DNA of 64,000 bases from CAZTVF01 sp964616985 (lineage in GTDB: Bacteria > Planctomycetota > Phycisphaerae > SM23-33), in NCBI GenBank assembly GCA_964616985.1, contig CAZTVF010000001.1, positions 1-64,000 of the forward strand, in the 5' to 3' direction. Made by a program: the position numbers and the translations under genes. Numbering within the stretch: the first letter of the stretch is position 1; each line of letters starts with the position of its first letter. This document shows, one piece after another, positions 18,096-27,170 of the stretch. A model generated the notes under the pieces. It saw nothing but the letters and a program-made list of their open reading frames with translations. It was not told the origin of the DNA and did not search any database.

Positions 18096-19203
18096 TTACT
18101 TGCCCAGGTTCGCCAGCCGCTGGGCCTTGTCGCGACTGACCAGGGCGTCGATGAGCTCGTCCATGTCGCCGCCGATGATGCGGTCGAGGTTGAAATTGGC
18201 GCCTTCCTGTCCCTCGCCCTTGAGGCGGTGATCGGTGCAGCGGTTCTGCGGGAAGTTGTAGGTGCGGACGCGTTGCGAGCGGTCGCCCGAACCGATCATC
18301 TCCTTGCGGGCGGCGGCCTCGGCGGCGGCCTGCTGGCTGCGGAAGTGTTCGTACACGCGGGCGGCCAGCACGCGGCTTGGCGCGGTTCTTGTGCTGGCTC
18401 TTCTCGTCGCGCATCGACACGGTGATGCCCGTGGGGATGTGCTCGAGCTTGATGGCCGACTCGACCTTGTTCACGCTCTGGCCGCCGGGGCCGCCGGCGC
18501 GGCTGGTGTGCTCCAGCACGTCCTTGTCCCAGTTGATCTGGATCTCGATGTTCTCGGGTTCGGGCAGCACGGCCACGGTGGCGGCCGAGGTGTGGATGCG
18601 GCCCTGGGCCTCGGTCTCGGGCACGCGCTGCACGCGGTGGCCGCCGCCTTCGTAGCCCAGGCGGCTCCAGGCGCCCTCGCCCTTGACATTGACGACCACT
18701 TCGCGGAAGCCGCCCATGTCGGTGCCGCTGGCGGCCATCACCTCGAAGCTCCACCGCCGGCCTTCGCAGTAGCGGCGGTACATGTCGAGCAGGTCGTGCA
18801 CGAACAAGGCCGCCTCTTCGCCGCCGGTGCCCGCGCGGATTTCGAGCATGACGGAGTTGATGCTCTCGTCGTCGCTCATCACCAGCTGGCCCTTGACCTC
18901 TTCCATGGCGGCCTCGCTCTTGCGCTTGAGCTCGCCGATTTCCTCGTTGGCCATGGACCGCATGTCGCCGTCGGCCGACGGGTCAGCCAGGATCCCCTGG
19001 GCCTCGTCCATCTGCTCCATCAGCGTGCGGTAGTTGCGGTACATGCCGACGATCTTGCTGAGGCTGGAGTGTTCCTTGGCCAAGGCGACGATCTTGGTGG
19101 CGTCCGAGGCGATGGCCGGGTCCTGCATCTGCTCGGTAAGGTGGTCGAACCGTTGGCTCAGTTCCTCGAGCTTCGAACGTAGCGTGTCTTCAACATTGGC
19201 CAT
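18096..19203 (-). CDS. prfA: peptide chain release factor 1, with an apparent frameshift
   Basis: RF1 recognises UAA and UAG and triggers peptide release. The N-terminal domain, the codon-recognition loop RVPETEAQGRIHTSA (PxT as PET), and the catalytic GGQ motif in GGPGGQS (about residue 236) are all present up to SQHKNRAK (about 274). There the frame breaks near 18375-18384. The conserved remainder (RVLAARVYEHF to the end ANLGK) continues in the next frame to the stop at 18096. Compared with the family KAL-x-VL segment, two or five bases are missing. Translated without correction, the protein would end in about 110 unrelated residues. RF1 is essential, so sequence error is likely. rpmE lies upstream, the common rpmE-prfA order. 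Confidence 0.88.
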
Positions 19204-19228
19204 GGGTTATTCCGTTATCCGGGGTTCT

Positions 19229-19420
19229 TCTGCCGCAGAGATCGCGGAGAACGCAGAGAGAAAAAGAGATAGGAGGAGAGGAGGAACAGGGTGAGATGTC
19301 GCCGCATGCGTTGCGGGGTTCGCCATCTGCTCATCGCCCTCGTGCAATTCCTGCTCTTGCTTTCTCTTCTTCTCTCTGTGTCCGCGTGCTCTTTGCGGCC
19401 AATTCTTCCGCTCTTTCTCT
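19229..19420. repeat. GCAGAGA-word inverted repeat between rpmE and prfA
   Basis: GCCGCAGAGATCGCGGAG plus further AACGCAGAGAGA words (19230-19275) is mirrored by TCTCTCTGTGTCCGCG and CTCTTTGCGGCC (19368-19401). The two form an imperfect inverted pair about 80 bases apart. The architecture matches the composites at 44325, 45251 and 46463, though the words differ. Confidence 0.5.
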
Positions 19421-19424
19421 CTGA

Positions 19425-19467
19425 ATGCAAAAACGCCGACTCCCCGCGCGGGGAACGGTCGGCGTTT
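19425..19467 (-). terminator. rho-independent terminator of rpmE
   Basis: On the minus strand the stem ACGCCGAC/GTCGGCGT encloses an inner CCCCGCGCGGGG hairpin and is followed by TTTTTGC. It starts about 20 bases after the rpmE stop, so much rpmE transcription may end before prfA. Confidence 0.8.
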
Positions 19468-19485
19468 GTTGGAAACTTTGGAACG

Positions 19486-19722
19486 CTACTTCTTGGCGGC
19501 GGCAGCGGGCTTCTTGAAATACTCCCCGCCGTACTTCTTCTGGAACTTCTCGACGCGGCCGGCGGTGTCGACGAACTTCTGCTTGCCCGTGTAGAACGGG
19601 TGGCACGAGCCGCAGATGTCGACCTGGAAGTTCTTGCCCAGGGTCGAGCGGGTCTTGAAGCTGTGGCCGCACGCACAGGTCACCGTGACCTCTTTGTAAT
19701 CCGGATGAATCTTGTCCTTCAT
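19486..19722 (-). CDS. rpmE: 50S ribosomal protein L31
   Basis: The 78-residue protein begins MKDKIHPDYKEV and has the zinc-binding cysteines of the C+ type bL31 (CACGH near 17-19 and CGSCHPFYTGKQKFVDTAGRV). It is part of the 50S subunit at the central protuberance. The ATG at 19722 has GAGGT upstream and matches the family start. A strong terminator follows, and prfA is next on the same strand. Confidence 0.97.
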   Translation of the reverse strand: MKDKIHPDYKEVTVTCACGHSFKTRSTLGKNFQVDICGSCHPFYTGKQKFVDTAGRVEKFQKKYGGEYFKKPAAAAKK

Positions 19723-20151
19723 ATCCTGTACCTCATTCAATGCTATAGGGGATCGACCAGTTTACCTCTTCGGCCACAGGTTTCAAGAGGAATTCACAGG
19801 CGTGATCCCAAAAAACTGCCTTCCGGCACGGCGACGGCAAAAAGCCGCGAATATAACGTCAGTCCCAGCCGCGGCCGCTTCTTGGAGGCGGCCGACATCT
19901 GTCCGGACTCGTATGAACTTGCTTTGCCTCATGCCGCCCGCCGTGTCGGATGGCGCCCCGTTGCTTATACGTTGGAGGAAGGTCGTAGGTCGTAGGTCGT
20001 AGGAAGAAGGTCGTCGAGTGGAGCGAGATCGGTTCTGCTCGCGTCCTTGCGGTGTTGATTGCGAACGGCGCAAAAAGGCGAGCGATTGCCAACGATCTGA
20101 TCAGGCGACGCTCTTCCCCTACTGCCTAAGACCTATTGCCTATTGCCTTCT
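19723..20151. other. 429-bp gap with scattered repeat words
   Basis: I see no coding gene. At 19978-20010 the word GGTCGTA is repeated in tandem with GAAGAAGGTCGTC. At 20056-20090 there is one arm of a class B hairpin (GGCGAGCGATTGCC). At 20128-20153 the words CCTATTGCC occur twice. These match motifs in the cobalamin operon gaps (45251-45445). The rpmE promoter must lie near 19740-19800 but is not clear. Confidence 0.45.
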
Positions 20152-20790
20152 TTAGTGCAGCAGGTCGCCCAGGAGGCGGACGATCTCGGGCACGCGGTGG
20201 GCCATCAGGGCCAGGGGCGCCACGAGCATGGCCGTGGCCACCAGCAGCAGCGACATGGCCATCGGGCTGGTCTGCGATTCGACGGCGACCAACGAGCGGC
20301 CCAGGGTCTTTTCGAGCTGGGCGCCCAACTGGGCCCCGCCGCCCTGAAGGCGGATGGTGACGTTGCGGAGCGGGGCGAAGCTCTTGATCTGGATGCTGGC
20401 GCCTTGGGACTCCACGCGGTAGCTGTCGCCTTCGCCGTCGAGGTCGAGGCCCATCATGCGGACGGCCCGCGTCAGGATGCGGCGAACCTCGTCGGCGGGC
20501 ATGTTGTAGATGACCCACGTGCGGTCGCGCGGCGACAGGGCCAGGATGCCCAGCGCCAGCAGCACCACGGCGGCCGAGATGGACAGAAGCGACAGCCCGA
20601 AGAGGTTCAGCACGGGCAGGACGAACAGGGGGCTCAGGGCCACGATCAGGAGTGCGAAGTCCAGGCGGCCCGACAGCAACTGCGGGTGGCGGCGACTGTT
20701 GAGCAGGCCCAGAACGAGGAAGTACAAGGCGACCGGCATCACCACGCAGGTGACTTGAACGGAAGCGGAGAGTGTCTCAACGGCCAGCAT
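20152..20790 (-). CDS. membrane protein of unknown function (212 aa)
   Basis: Three hydrophobic helices lie in the first 90 residues, a soluble stretch (about 90-165) follows, and a final helix lies at about 178-198 near the C-terminus. The soluble part reads like a small alpha/beta domain (DRTWVIYNMPADEVRRIL). I do not recognise the family. It is on the same strand as two further small genes upstream (20815, 21357), possibly a loose operon. The start at 20790 has a GCAGGCCCC sequence upstream, only a weak ribosome-binding site. Confidence 0.65.
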   Translation of the reverse strand: MLAVETLSASVQVTCVVMPVALYFLVLGLLNSRRHPQLLSGRLDFALLIVALSPLFVLPVLNLFGLSLLSISAAVVLLALGILALSPRDRTWVIYNMPADEVRRILTRAVRMMGLDLDGEGDSYRVESQGASIQIKSFAPLRNVTIRLQGGGAQLGAQLEKTLGRSLVAVESQTSPMAMSLLLVATAMLVAPLALMAHRVPEIVRLLGDLLH

Positions 20791-20814
20791 AGGGGCCTGC
20801 CTTCTGTGGCAATT

Positions 20815-21147
20815 CTATCCGATGTCCTGGGGTTCGGCAACCTTTCTGTAGCCAATCGCTTTCATGACGTCGAGGACTTCGGTCCACGTGGGGAACGGGC
20901 GATGATTGATGCGCTTGTAATCGTTGATGGCTTGGAGGAATTCGAACTGCTCCTCGGTCATCTCGCCTTCTTCGGCCGAGCGGCGTTCCTCGGTCCTCCG
21001 ACGCCCGGGGCCGCGGCGACGGTCCAGGCCGGTGCGGCGGTCGACGACGCCCCGGCGGTCGGCCGCGCGACGTTCGGCGTCGCGACGCTCCGCCTCCGTG
21101 AGCGGCGGGGTCTGCGGCTGCGAATCATTCACTTTGAGCTCTTCCAT
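20815..21147 (-). CDS. small charged protein with Arg-rich repeats (110 aa)
   Basis: Residues 17-60 consist of Asp/Glu-Arg-Arg repeats (DRRTGLDRRRGPGRRR). The last 45 residues form a compact helical segment (TEEQFEFLQAINDYKR, then PTWTEVLDVMKAIGYRKV) that resembles a helix-turn-helix or winged-helix unit. A nucleic-acid-binding role is plausible but unproven. ATG 21147 is preceded by GGAG at good spacing. It lies 24 bases before the membrane-protein gene. Confidence 0.6.
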   Translation of the reverse strand: MEELKVNDSQPQTPPLTEAERRDAERRAADRRGVVDRRTGLDRRRGPGRRRTEERRSAEEGEMTEEQFEFLQAINDYKRINHRPFPTWTEVLDVMKAIGYRKVAEPQDIG

Positions 21148-21356
21148 GATGATCTCCGGCTGATCGGGGCGCAATTCAACTCTGCTCTATCTATGTATCG
21201 GCCGGCGGTGGGGAAAAAATGAGAAGGAAAAGGCCTCCCGGCGCGTTCTGTGATGGATTGCTGCGGAGCTGCGGCCGGACGCACGAACAATCTCTCAAAA
21301 GGCGGTCGGCTCACGGCACGAGGCGTCACAGGGTCGCGGAATTCAAATCGCGGTTC

Positions 21357-21890
21357 CTATTCTTCCTCGTCCGTCGATTCCTCTTCTTCTTCCTCGTCGC
21401 CGTCGTCTTCGAGCTCGTCTTCCTCGCCTTCGTCTTCTTCGTCCTCGAGAAGGTCGTCCTCGTCTTCCTCGTCATCGAAAACGTCTTCGACCTCGTCGTC
21501 GTCGCCCTCTTCGTCTTCTTCGGATTCCTCGCCGTCAGGGGAGAGGGGCTTGAGTTCCTCAAACTCCTCTTCCTCTTCCTCTTCGACTTCGTCCTCGGTA
21601 TCGGCGAATTCGTCGGCGTCTTCACGGTCGGCGATGACCTCGCTGGCCTCGTCCAGCAGGGCCTCGGGCACCAGCACAGGCACGCCGTGCGTCATGCCGC
21701 GGCGGCGAGGCGCCTTGGGCGCGTCGGCGGCCTTGAGATCCTCATCGATCCCGACGATGGCGGGGATATCGTGGTCGTTCAGCAGTTCGCGGTAGACCTC
21801 CGCTTCCTCCACTGAACGCGCGAACACCGCCGGCACGAAATCAGCAAACTCTTCTTCCGACGGTTCGAATTTCTCTTCTCTGGCCGACAT
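21357..21890 (-). CDS. DUF2007-like small domain with a long acidic tail (177 aa)
   Basis: Residues about 14-75 (AVFARSVEEAEVYRELLNDH, then IPAIVGIDED) resemble the DUF2007 'putative signal-transducing' domain, a small alpha/beta fold. From about residue 90 to the end the chain is almost entirely Asp and Glu, a tail of about 80 residues. ATG 21890 is supported by GGAGAG upstream; longer in-frame versions lack one. It is probably cytoplasmic. The acidic tail could bind basic proteins or cations; this is inference. Confidence 0.7.
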   Translation of the reverse strand: MSAREEKFEPSEEEFADFVPAVFARSVEEAEVYRELLNDHDIPAIVGIDEDLKAADAPKAPRRRGMTHGVPVLVPEALLDEASEVIADREDADEFADTEDEVEEEEEEEFEELKPLSPDGEESEEDEEGDDDEVEDVFDDEEDEDDLLEDEEDEGEEDELEDDGDEEEEEESTDEEE

Positions 21891-22163
21891 GGGATTCTCT
21901 CCTTGTGCCTCTATCCCGAATACGACTCCCATTCCATCGGGCACTATGCATTGTTTCCTTAAAGAATTTACCCTCGCAAAGCGGGGGCGGGAAACCTTTT
22001 TTCCTGCGAAAGCATAGGCGCTGGCGGCGGCGGGGCGCACGGGCGGCAAATGAAAAATCTTGAGGCGACTGACGGGGCCCGTGGCGGATGGCGCCCGCTG
22101 ATGTCAGCCCGAACAGCCACGCTTATTACCGGCTGCCCATTGCTGAGGCTTCCGAGTTACCAG

Positions 22164-25100
22164 TTACGGAGCGATCTTCGTGCCGAGGTACGCGTTGATC
22201 CGCTCGGCGGCTTCGCGGCCAGAGTTGATGGCCGTGACGACGTAGCTGGGGCCCTTGAGGAGGTCGCCGGCGGCGAAGATGCCCGGCACGCTGGTGGCGT
22301 AGGCGTTGACGACGACGCGGCCGCGCGCATCGGTCGTCAGGTTCAACTGGGCGGCCAGGCTCTTGTCCAGCGCGTGGTCGAAGCCCACGGCCAGCAGGGC
22401 CAGGTCGGCCTTCATGCGGAACTCGGTGCCGGGCAACTCGGACATGACCGGCCCGCTGGGGCCGCTCTTCCACTGCACGGAGACGGCCTGCAGTTCGGTG
22501 AGCTTGTCGCCCTCGCCGGTGAAGCTCTTGGTAGCGATGCACCAGCGGCGGACGACCTTGTCGCCGGCATCGCTGGCGCCGTCGAGGGCGTGGGCGGGGG
22601 CCTGGTCGGTGAGCTGGCGGGGCATGATCTCCAGCTGGTGCACCTCGCGGGCGCCCTGCGCCAGGGCCGTCTCGACGCAGTCCTCGCCGGTGAGCCCGCC
22701 GCCGATCACGGCGACGACCTTGTCCTTGGCCCAGATCGCCGGCGACTCGCCGGCCGCCGCGAGGCGGTTGTTCTGCGCGAGGTAGTCCAGGGCGAGGTGG
22801 ATGCCCTTCTTGTCGCGGCCGGGGACGCCGAGGTCGCGGCTGGCGGCGGCGCCGGTGGCCAGCAGCACCGCGTCGAAGTCCTGCCGCAACTGGGCGGCTG
22901 AGAGATCCTTGCCGACCCGCACGCCGGAGCGGAATTCCACGCCCTCGGCCCGCAGCTGGTCCAGGCGGCGGTCGACGAGGGCCTTGTCCAGGCGGAAGTG
23001 CGGGATGCCCTGGCGCAGCAGGCCGCCGGGCGAGGTTTCTTTCTCGAAGACCGTCACGCTGTGGCCCGCGCGGGCAAGCTGCTGCGCGGCGGCCAGGCCG
23101 GCGGGGCCCGAGCCGATCACTGCGACCTTCCTGCCGCTACGGGCCGGCGGCGGCTGGGGCTTCACCCAGCCCTCGCGGAAGGCCCGCTCGATGATCAGCT
23201 GCTCGACGTCCTTGATCTTCACGTCAAAGCCGTTGATGCCCTGCTTGCAGGCCGACTGGCACAGCGCGGGGCACACGAGGCTGGTCAGCTCGGGGAAGTT
23301 GTTGGTGCTGTGCAGCACCTCGGCCGCCTCCTGCCAGCGTTCGTCATAGGCCAACTGCAGCCATTGCGGAATCTCGTTGCCCAGCGGGCAGCCGGCTTCC
23401 TGGCAGCGGGCGTTGGTGCAGTTCATGCATCGCGGGCTTGAAAGGGCATCGAGGCCGCGGTCGTAGAGGTCCTTGCTGCTGCCGTCGAAGCGGGCGATGG
23501 CGGCTTCGTACGCGCCGAGATAGCGTTTCTCGTCGCCGTGCCACCGCGGGAATACCTTTCGCAGGTACTGCGAGCGTTTGAGCAGCTCGAGCATCCAGCC
23601 GTACATCGTGATGTCCCACTTGAGGCGGCGGCGGCCCAGGGGCAGGTCTCCGTGCCACAGACGGCGGTAGATGATGCGGTCGCCGTTGGCGGGGTTCACG
23701 TTGTACTTCTCGCGGTCGCGGGCGTACTTCTCGGGGCTGGTGGCCACCTCGGCCTTGAAGACGGCATCCTTGATGAGCATGGCCGTGGCGAGGTTGAACA
23801 GCACCGCCCGCGTGGCGGCGTAGTCTCGCTGGGCCGAGTCTTTCCTATAGACGCTCAGCACGCCCTGGGCATAGCGGCGGGCATAGGCAATGCCGCCCCA
23901 TCGCATGCAGTCGTACATGCGGATCACCAGGTGGCGGAGCAGGCTTTCATCCAGGCTACTGGCGGCGGCGACGGTGGTGGCGGCGAGTTCTCGAAGCTCG
24001 TCGGCCATCGCCTGCCCGCGGCGGTAGCGGCGGATGGTGTGGCGGCACTTTTCCTCCAGCGTCTCCTTCCAGCCCAGGCGGGGCGGGGGGCCTTGGAAAA
24101 GGTCGCTCTGCACGACGAGCTTGCGGCCCATGTTGAAGGCGTAGAGGTTCTTGCGGAAGTCGGTGGCGATGGTGTCCTTGATCGCCCAGGCCATCGAGTG
24201 CATCGATACCGGGATCAGGCCCTTCTGGAAGGCGAAGCCCAGCATCATGATGTTGGCGTAGAGCTTGGAGCCCAGGTATTTCTCGCTGAGGCGCGAGATG
24301 TTGCGGGCGAGGAAGTCATCCTCGCGCGTGTACTGGCGGATGAGCCTTTCCAGGGCGGGCGGGTCGAAGTCGTCCAGGCCCATCAGGCCGCGGATCGTCT
24401 GGATCTTGTCGGTGTTGATCACCGCGGCGGTCTGCTCGCGGCTGGCGATTCGCGTGCGGCCGCGAGGCTCCAGCGCGCGGGCCGCCTCCAGGATGTCCAT
24501 GCCCAGCAGCAGGTCGGCCTTGCCGTAGGGAACGATGGCCGTCAGCGGCTGGCTGGAGCGGTTGTAGAGGATCTGGCTGATCGTGCCGCCGTTGCGGATG
24601 GCCAGACCCTTCTTGTCCAGGAAGACGACGTTGTAGCCTTCCTTGTGGCCGGCGCGGACGATGATGCTGGTGGCCACGCCCAGGCCCAGGCCGCCGTATC
24701 CGAGCAGGCAGCAGCGCCACGCGTCGCCCATGGGGCGCTTGACGGGCTCGGGGATGTTGTCCAGGTCCAGCTCCGGCAGGCGGGTGCGCTGGGGGCGCTT
24801 GCGCTTGATGATCACGTGCTCGAAGCTGTCGCACGCCCGCACGCGCTGGCAGGCGCCGTCGTTGACGCACGAGGTGATATCGGTGTCCATCCGCAGGCCG
24901 TAGTCGGTCTCCACGTGCCGCAGGCCCGGGCAGCCGGTGAGCTCGACGCAGGTGAGGCAGAACCGGCAGATCTCCGGGTTGATGTTCATGTGCTCCCACG
25001 AGGGGAGGAAGCCCTTGAGCTTGGTGATGTCGCGGTCCTGGCGGCGCTTGCGGCGCATGCGGGTGATGCCGCATTCCTTGTCGGCGATGATGATTTTCAC

Positions 25101-26906
25101 GCCGTCGGCCAGGAAGGTCTTCTCCAGCAGGGCGCCGTATTCCTTGCGCTTCTCGGGGTCGGCGCGGACGAGGGGCACGTCGTTGGGCCCGGCGATGCCG
25201 CGGACGATGTCCTCGATGTCCTGGGCGGCCGTTACGTTGCCCAGGATGTCGTAGTCCACACCGGGCGTGGGCTGGTGGCCGGTCATGCCCGTCGTGCGGT
25301 TGTCCAGGATGATGAACGTGATGTCCTGGCCGAGCTTGATCGCCTGCGAAATGGCGATCTGCCCGCTGTGGAAGAAGGTCGAGTCGCCCATGAACACGAC
25401 CTGCTTGTTCTTGATGAACGGGTCGATGCCCGAGCCCGTCCCGCCTCCCAGGCCCATGCCCGAGTAATCGTGCATCAGCGGCGTGTTGGGCGGGAACATC
25501 AGCATCGTGTAGCACCCGGTGTCGCCGTGGAACATCAGGTCCATCGGGCCCGTGCCATACGTGCGCTTCATGTACTCGGCGTCCATGAAACGCTTCTTGA
25601 TTTCCAGGCACAGGTTGGCCGAATCGCGGTGCGGGCAGCCCGGGCAGAAGGTGGGCTGGCGCGGCGGCAGGGGCGTCATCTCGGTGCGGGTGGTCTGGTC
25701 GATGTTTTCGATCGCGCGGTCCAGGGCGTCGCCGCCCGGGGCCGGGGAGTGCACGGTCTTGCTGCCGCCCACCAGGCGCATCAGGGGCACCAGCCGCTCG
25801 ATCAGGATCGAGGGGTGCAGCCCGCGCGTCGAGGGAATGCCCTTGAGGTCGGCGGGCATCTTCTTGCCCCAGACCTCGGTGTTTCCCCAGGGCTTGCCGG
25901 CCTGGCGGTCCTTGAGGATCACCTCGCTGATCTGCTGCTCCAGGAAGCCGCGGCGCTCCTCGACGACGATGATCCGCTCGCACTGCTCGCCCATCTGGGC
26001 GATCAGCACCGGGTCGATGGGGTAGCTCATGCCGAACTTCAGGATCGGGTACTCGCCCAGCAGGCCCAGCTCGCCCAGCGTCTGCAGCAGGTACCCGTGG
26101 GCCAGGCCGCTGGTGGCGAAGCCCATGGGCTTGCGCGCCTTGGCGGGGTAGTGGATGCGGTTCATGCCCAAACTGCGGGCGATCTGCACGGCCCGCTCGA
26201 AGCGGGAGGGCAGGCTCTCCTCCTGCCACCACGTCCGCGGCGGCAGCAGGACGTACTTGTCCAGGTTGATCGACTCGGTCGACAGCGTAAAGGGCGTATT
26301 GGAGTTCAGCGTGGGATACTGATTGGGGCGGCACTGGACCGTGCCGCCGCCGTCGGCGAGGTTGGTCGTCAGGGTGTAGCCCGCGTACAGCTCGGCCCCG
26401 GCCGAAAGCTTGAACGACAGCTCGACGAAGTCCTTGATCTCCTGCGCGTCGGAGGGCTCGATCACCGGGATGAACAGGTGCTTGGAGATGAAGCGGCTGT
26501 CGGCGGGGACCTGGGTGGAATCGCTCCAGGGGTCATCGCCGTAGACGATGATGGCGCCACCCTCGGGGTGGGCGCCGGACAGGTTGCCCAGAGCCAGGGC
26601 GTCGGCGGCGACGTGCACGCCGACGGACTTCATCACAATCATCGCGCGGGTAGGGGCCAGCTGCGTGCCGTTGAGGGCGGCGGCGGCCAGTGCCTCGTTA
26701 TTGTTGATGACGGCGCGGATGCCCTTGTCGGTCAGCAGGTCCTTGATGTGGGCCAATGCGTCGAAAAAGCCAGCCACCGGGCTGCCGGGATAGCCGCCCA
26801 GGTAGTGAACGCCGCCGGCGGTCTCCAGCGCGCCCTTGACCAAAAGCTCGTTTCCATTGAAGACCTCGGGGCCTTCGCTGGTGAGAAATCGAGAATCAAC
26901 CTTCAT
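22164..26906 (-). CDS. fused 2-oxoacid (indolepyruvate-type) ferredoxin oxidoreductase with GltD-like NAD(P)H module
   Basis: The 1580-residue chain reads in four parts. Residues 1-390 are the IorA-type pyrimidine domain (GGYPGSP, NNNEALAAA). Residues 400-640 are the ThDP-binding part, with FCPGCPHR (about 418), GDTGCYTM and MGDSTFFHSG...LDNRTTGMTGHQ. Two Cys clusters follow (CRFCLTCVELTGC near 645 and CVNDGACQRVRAC near 680). From about 725 there is an IorB/gamma domain (CLLGYGGLGLGVAT) plus a helical extension. From about 1155 to the end is a GltD-like module: Cys clusters CMNCTNARCQEAGC and CPALCQSAC, FAD site VIGSGPAGLAAA (about 1260), NAD(P) site VIGGGLTGED (about 1397) and GIFAAGDLLKGP. 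It should oxidise an aryl- or other 2-oxoacid to acyl-CoA and could pass electrons internally to NAD(P). ATG 26906 matches the family start; no ribosome-binding site is clear. Confidence 0.88.
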   Translation of the reverse strand: MKVDSRFLTSEGPEVFNGNELLVKGALETAGGVHYLGGYPGSPVAGFFDALAHIKDLLTDKGIRAVINNNEALAAAALNGTQLAPTRAMIVMKSVGVHVAADALALGNLSGAHPEGGAIIVYGDDPWSDSTQVPADSRFISKHLFIPVIEPSDAQEIKDFVELSFKLSAGAELYAGYTLTTNLADGGGTVQCRPNQYPTLNSNTPFTLSTESINLDKYVLLPPRTWWQEESLPSRFERAVQIARSLGMNRIHYPAKARKPMGFATSGLAHGYLLQTLGELGLLGEYPILKFGMSYPIDPVLIAQMGEQCERIIVVEERRGFLEQQISEVILKDRQAGKPWGNTEVWGKKMPADLKGIPSTRGLHPSILIERLVPLMRLVGGSKTVHSPAPGGDALDRAIENIDQTTRTEMTPLPPRQPTFCPGCPHRDSANLCLEIKKRFMDAEYMKRTYGTGPMDLMFHGDTGCYTMLMFPPNTPLMHDYSGMGLGGGTGSGIDPFIKNKQVVFMGDSTFFHSGQIAISQAIKLGQDITFIILDNRTTGMTGHQPTPGVDYDILGNVTAAQDIEDIVRGIAGPNDVPLVRADPEKRKEYGALLEKTFLADGVKIIIADKECGITRMRRKRRQDRDITKLKGFLPSWEHMNINPEICRFCLTCVELTGCPGLRHVETDYGLRMDTDITSCVNDGACQRVRACDSFEHVIIKRKRPQRTRLPELDLDNIPEPVKRPMGDAWRCCLLGYGGLGLGVATSIIVRAGHKEGYNVVFLDKKGLAIRNGGTISQILYNRSSQPLTAIVPYGKADLLLGMDILEAARALEPRGRTRIASREQTAAVINTDKIQTIRGLMGLDDFDPPALERLIRQYTREDDFLARNISRLSEKYLGSKLYANIMMLGFAFQKGLIPVSMHSMAWAIKDTIATDFRKNLYAFNMGRKLVVQSDLFQGPPPRLGWKETLEEKCRHTIRRYRRGQAMADELRELAATTVAAASSLDESLLRHLVIRMYDCMRWGGIAYARRYAQGVLSVYRKDSAQRDYAATRAVLFNLATAMLIKDAVFKAEVATSPEKYARDREKYNVNPANGDRIIYRRLWHGDLPLGRRRLKWDITMYGWMLELLKRSQYLRKVFPRWHGDEKRYLGAYEAAIARFDGSSKDLYDRGLDALSSPRCMNCTNARCQEAGCPLGNEIPQWLQLAYDERWQEAAEVLHSTNNFPELTSLVCPALCQSACKQGINGFDVKIKDVEQLIIERAFREGWVKPQPPPARSGRKVAVIGSGPAGLAAAQQLARAGHSVTVFEKETSPGGLLRQGIPHFRLDKALVDRRLDQLRAEGVEFRSGVRVGKDLSAAQLRQDFDAVLLATGAAASRDLGVPGRDKKGIHLALDYLAQNNRLAAAGESPAIWAKDKVVAVIGGGLTGEDCVETALAQGAREVHQLEIMPRQLTDQAPAHALDGASDAGDKVVRRWCIATKSFTGEGDKLTELQAVSVQWKSGPSGPVMSELPGTEFRMKADLALLAVGFDHALDKSLAAQLNLTTDARGRVVVNAYATSVPGIFAAGDLLKGPSYVVTAINSGREAAERINAYLGTKIAP

Positions 26907-27032
26907 CGCCGTATTTAAGCAGATGTCCCCGCCGTGAACAATGCAAATTGGTCGGGGGCACTCAAACGGCGACGATGTCCCGGTTCCCAATGTCCCGCAC
27001 ATTGGTTCTTGGAAAGAACAGCAGTGGCGAGA

Positions 27033-27065
27033 CGCCCCTGCGACTCACGGGCGAGACGCCCGTGC
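27033..27065. repeat. GCGAGACGCCC hairpin repeat
   Basis: GCGAGACGCCCCTGCG is followed by ACGGGCGAGACGCCCGT, an inverted repeat with a short loop. It lies in the divergent gap between the oxidoreductase and the response regulator. Confidence 0.45.
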
Positions 27066-27170
27066 TACGTACCGTGGACAAAATCGCCAATTGGCTTGCG
27101 GGATATAGGGGGAAAGACTATCCTGCGCGTATCGCTGCATCGCCTCGCGGGCGGCGTAAAAGGAGTGGCC

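Noticed and set aside
18360..18400. A programmed frameshift in prfA by analogy with prfB
   Set aside because: The prfB site is early, at an in-frame UGA with an internal Shine-Dalgarno. None of these is seen here, and several bases seem missing.
23538..26918. A long open plus-strand frame (1126 codons) opposite the oxidoreductase
   Set aside because: It is antisense to a gene with clear motifs throughout. Its translation is His/Val/Gly/Asp-rich low complexity typical of high-GC shadow frames.
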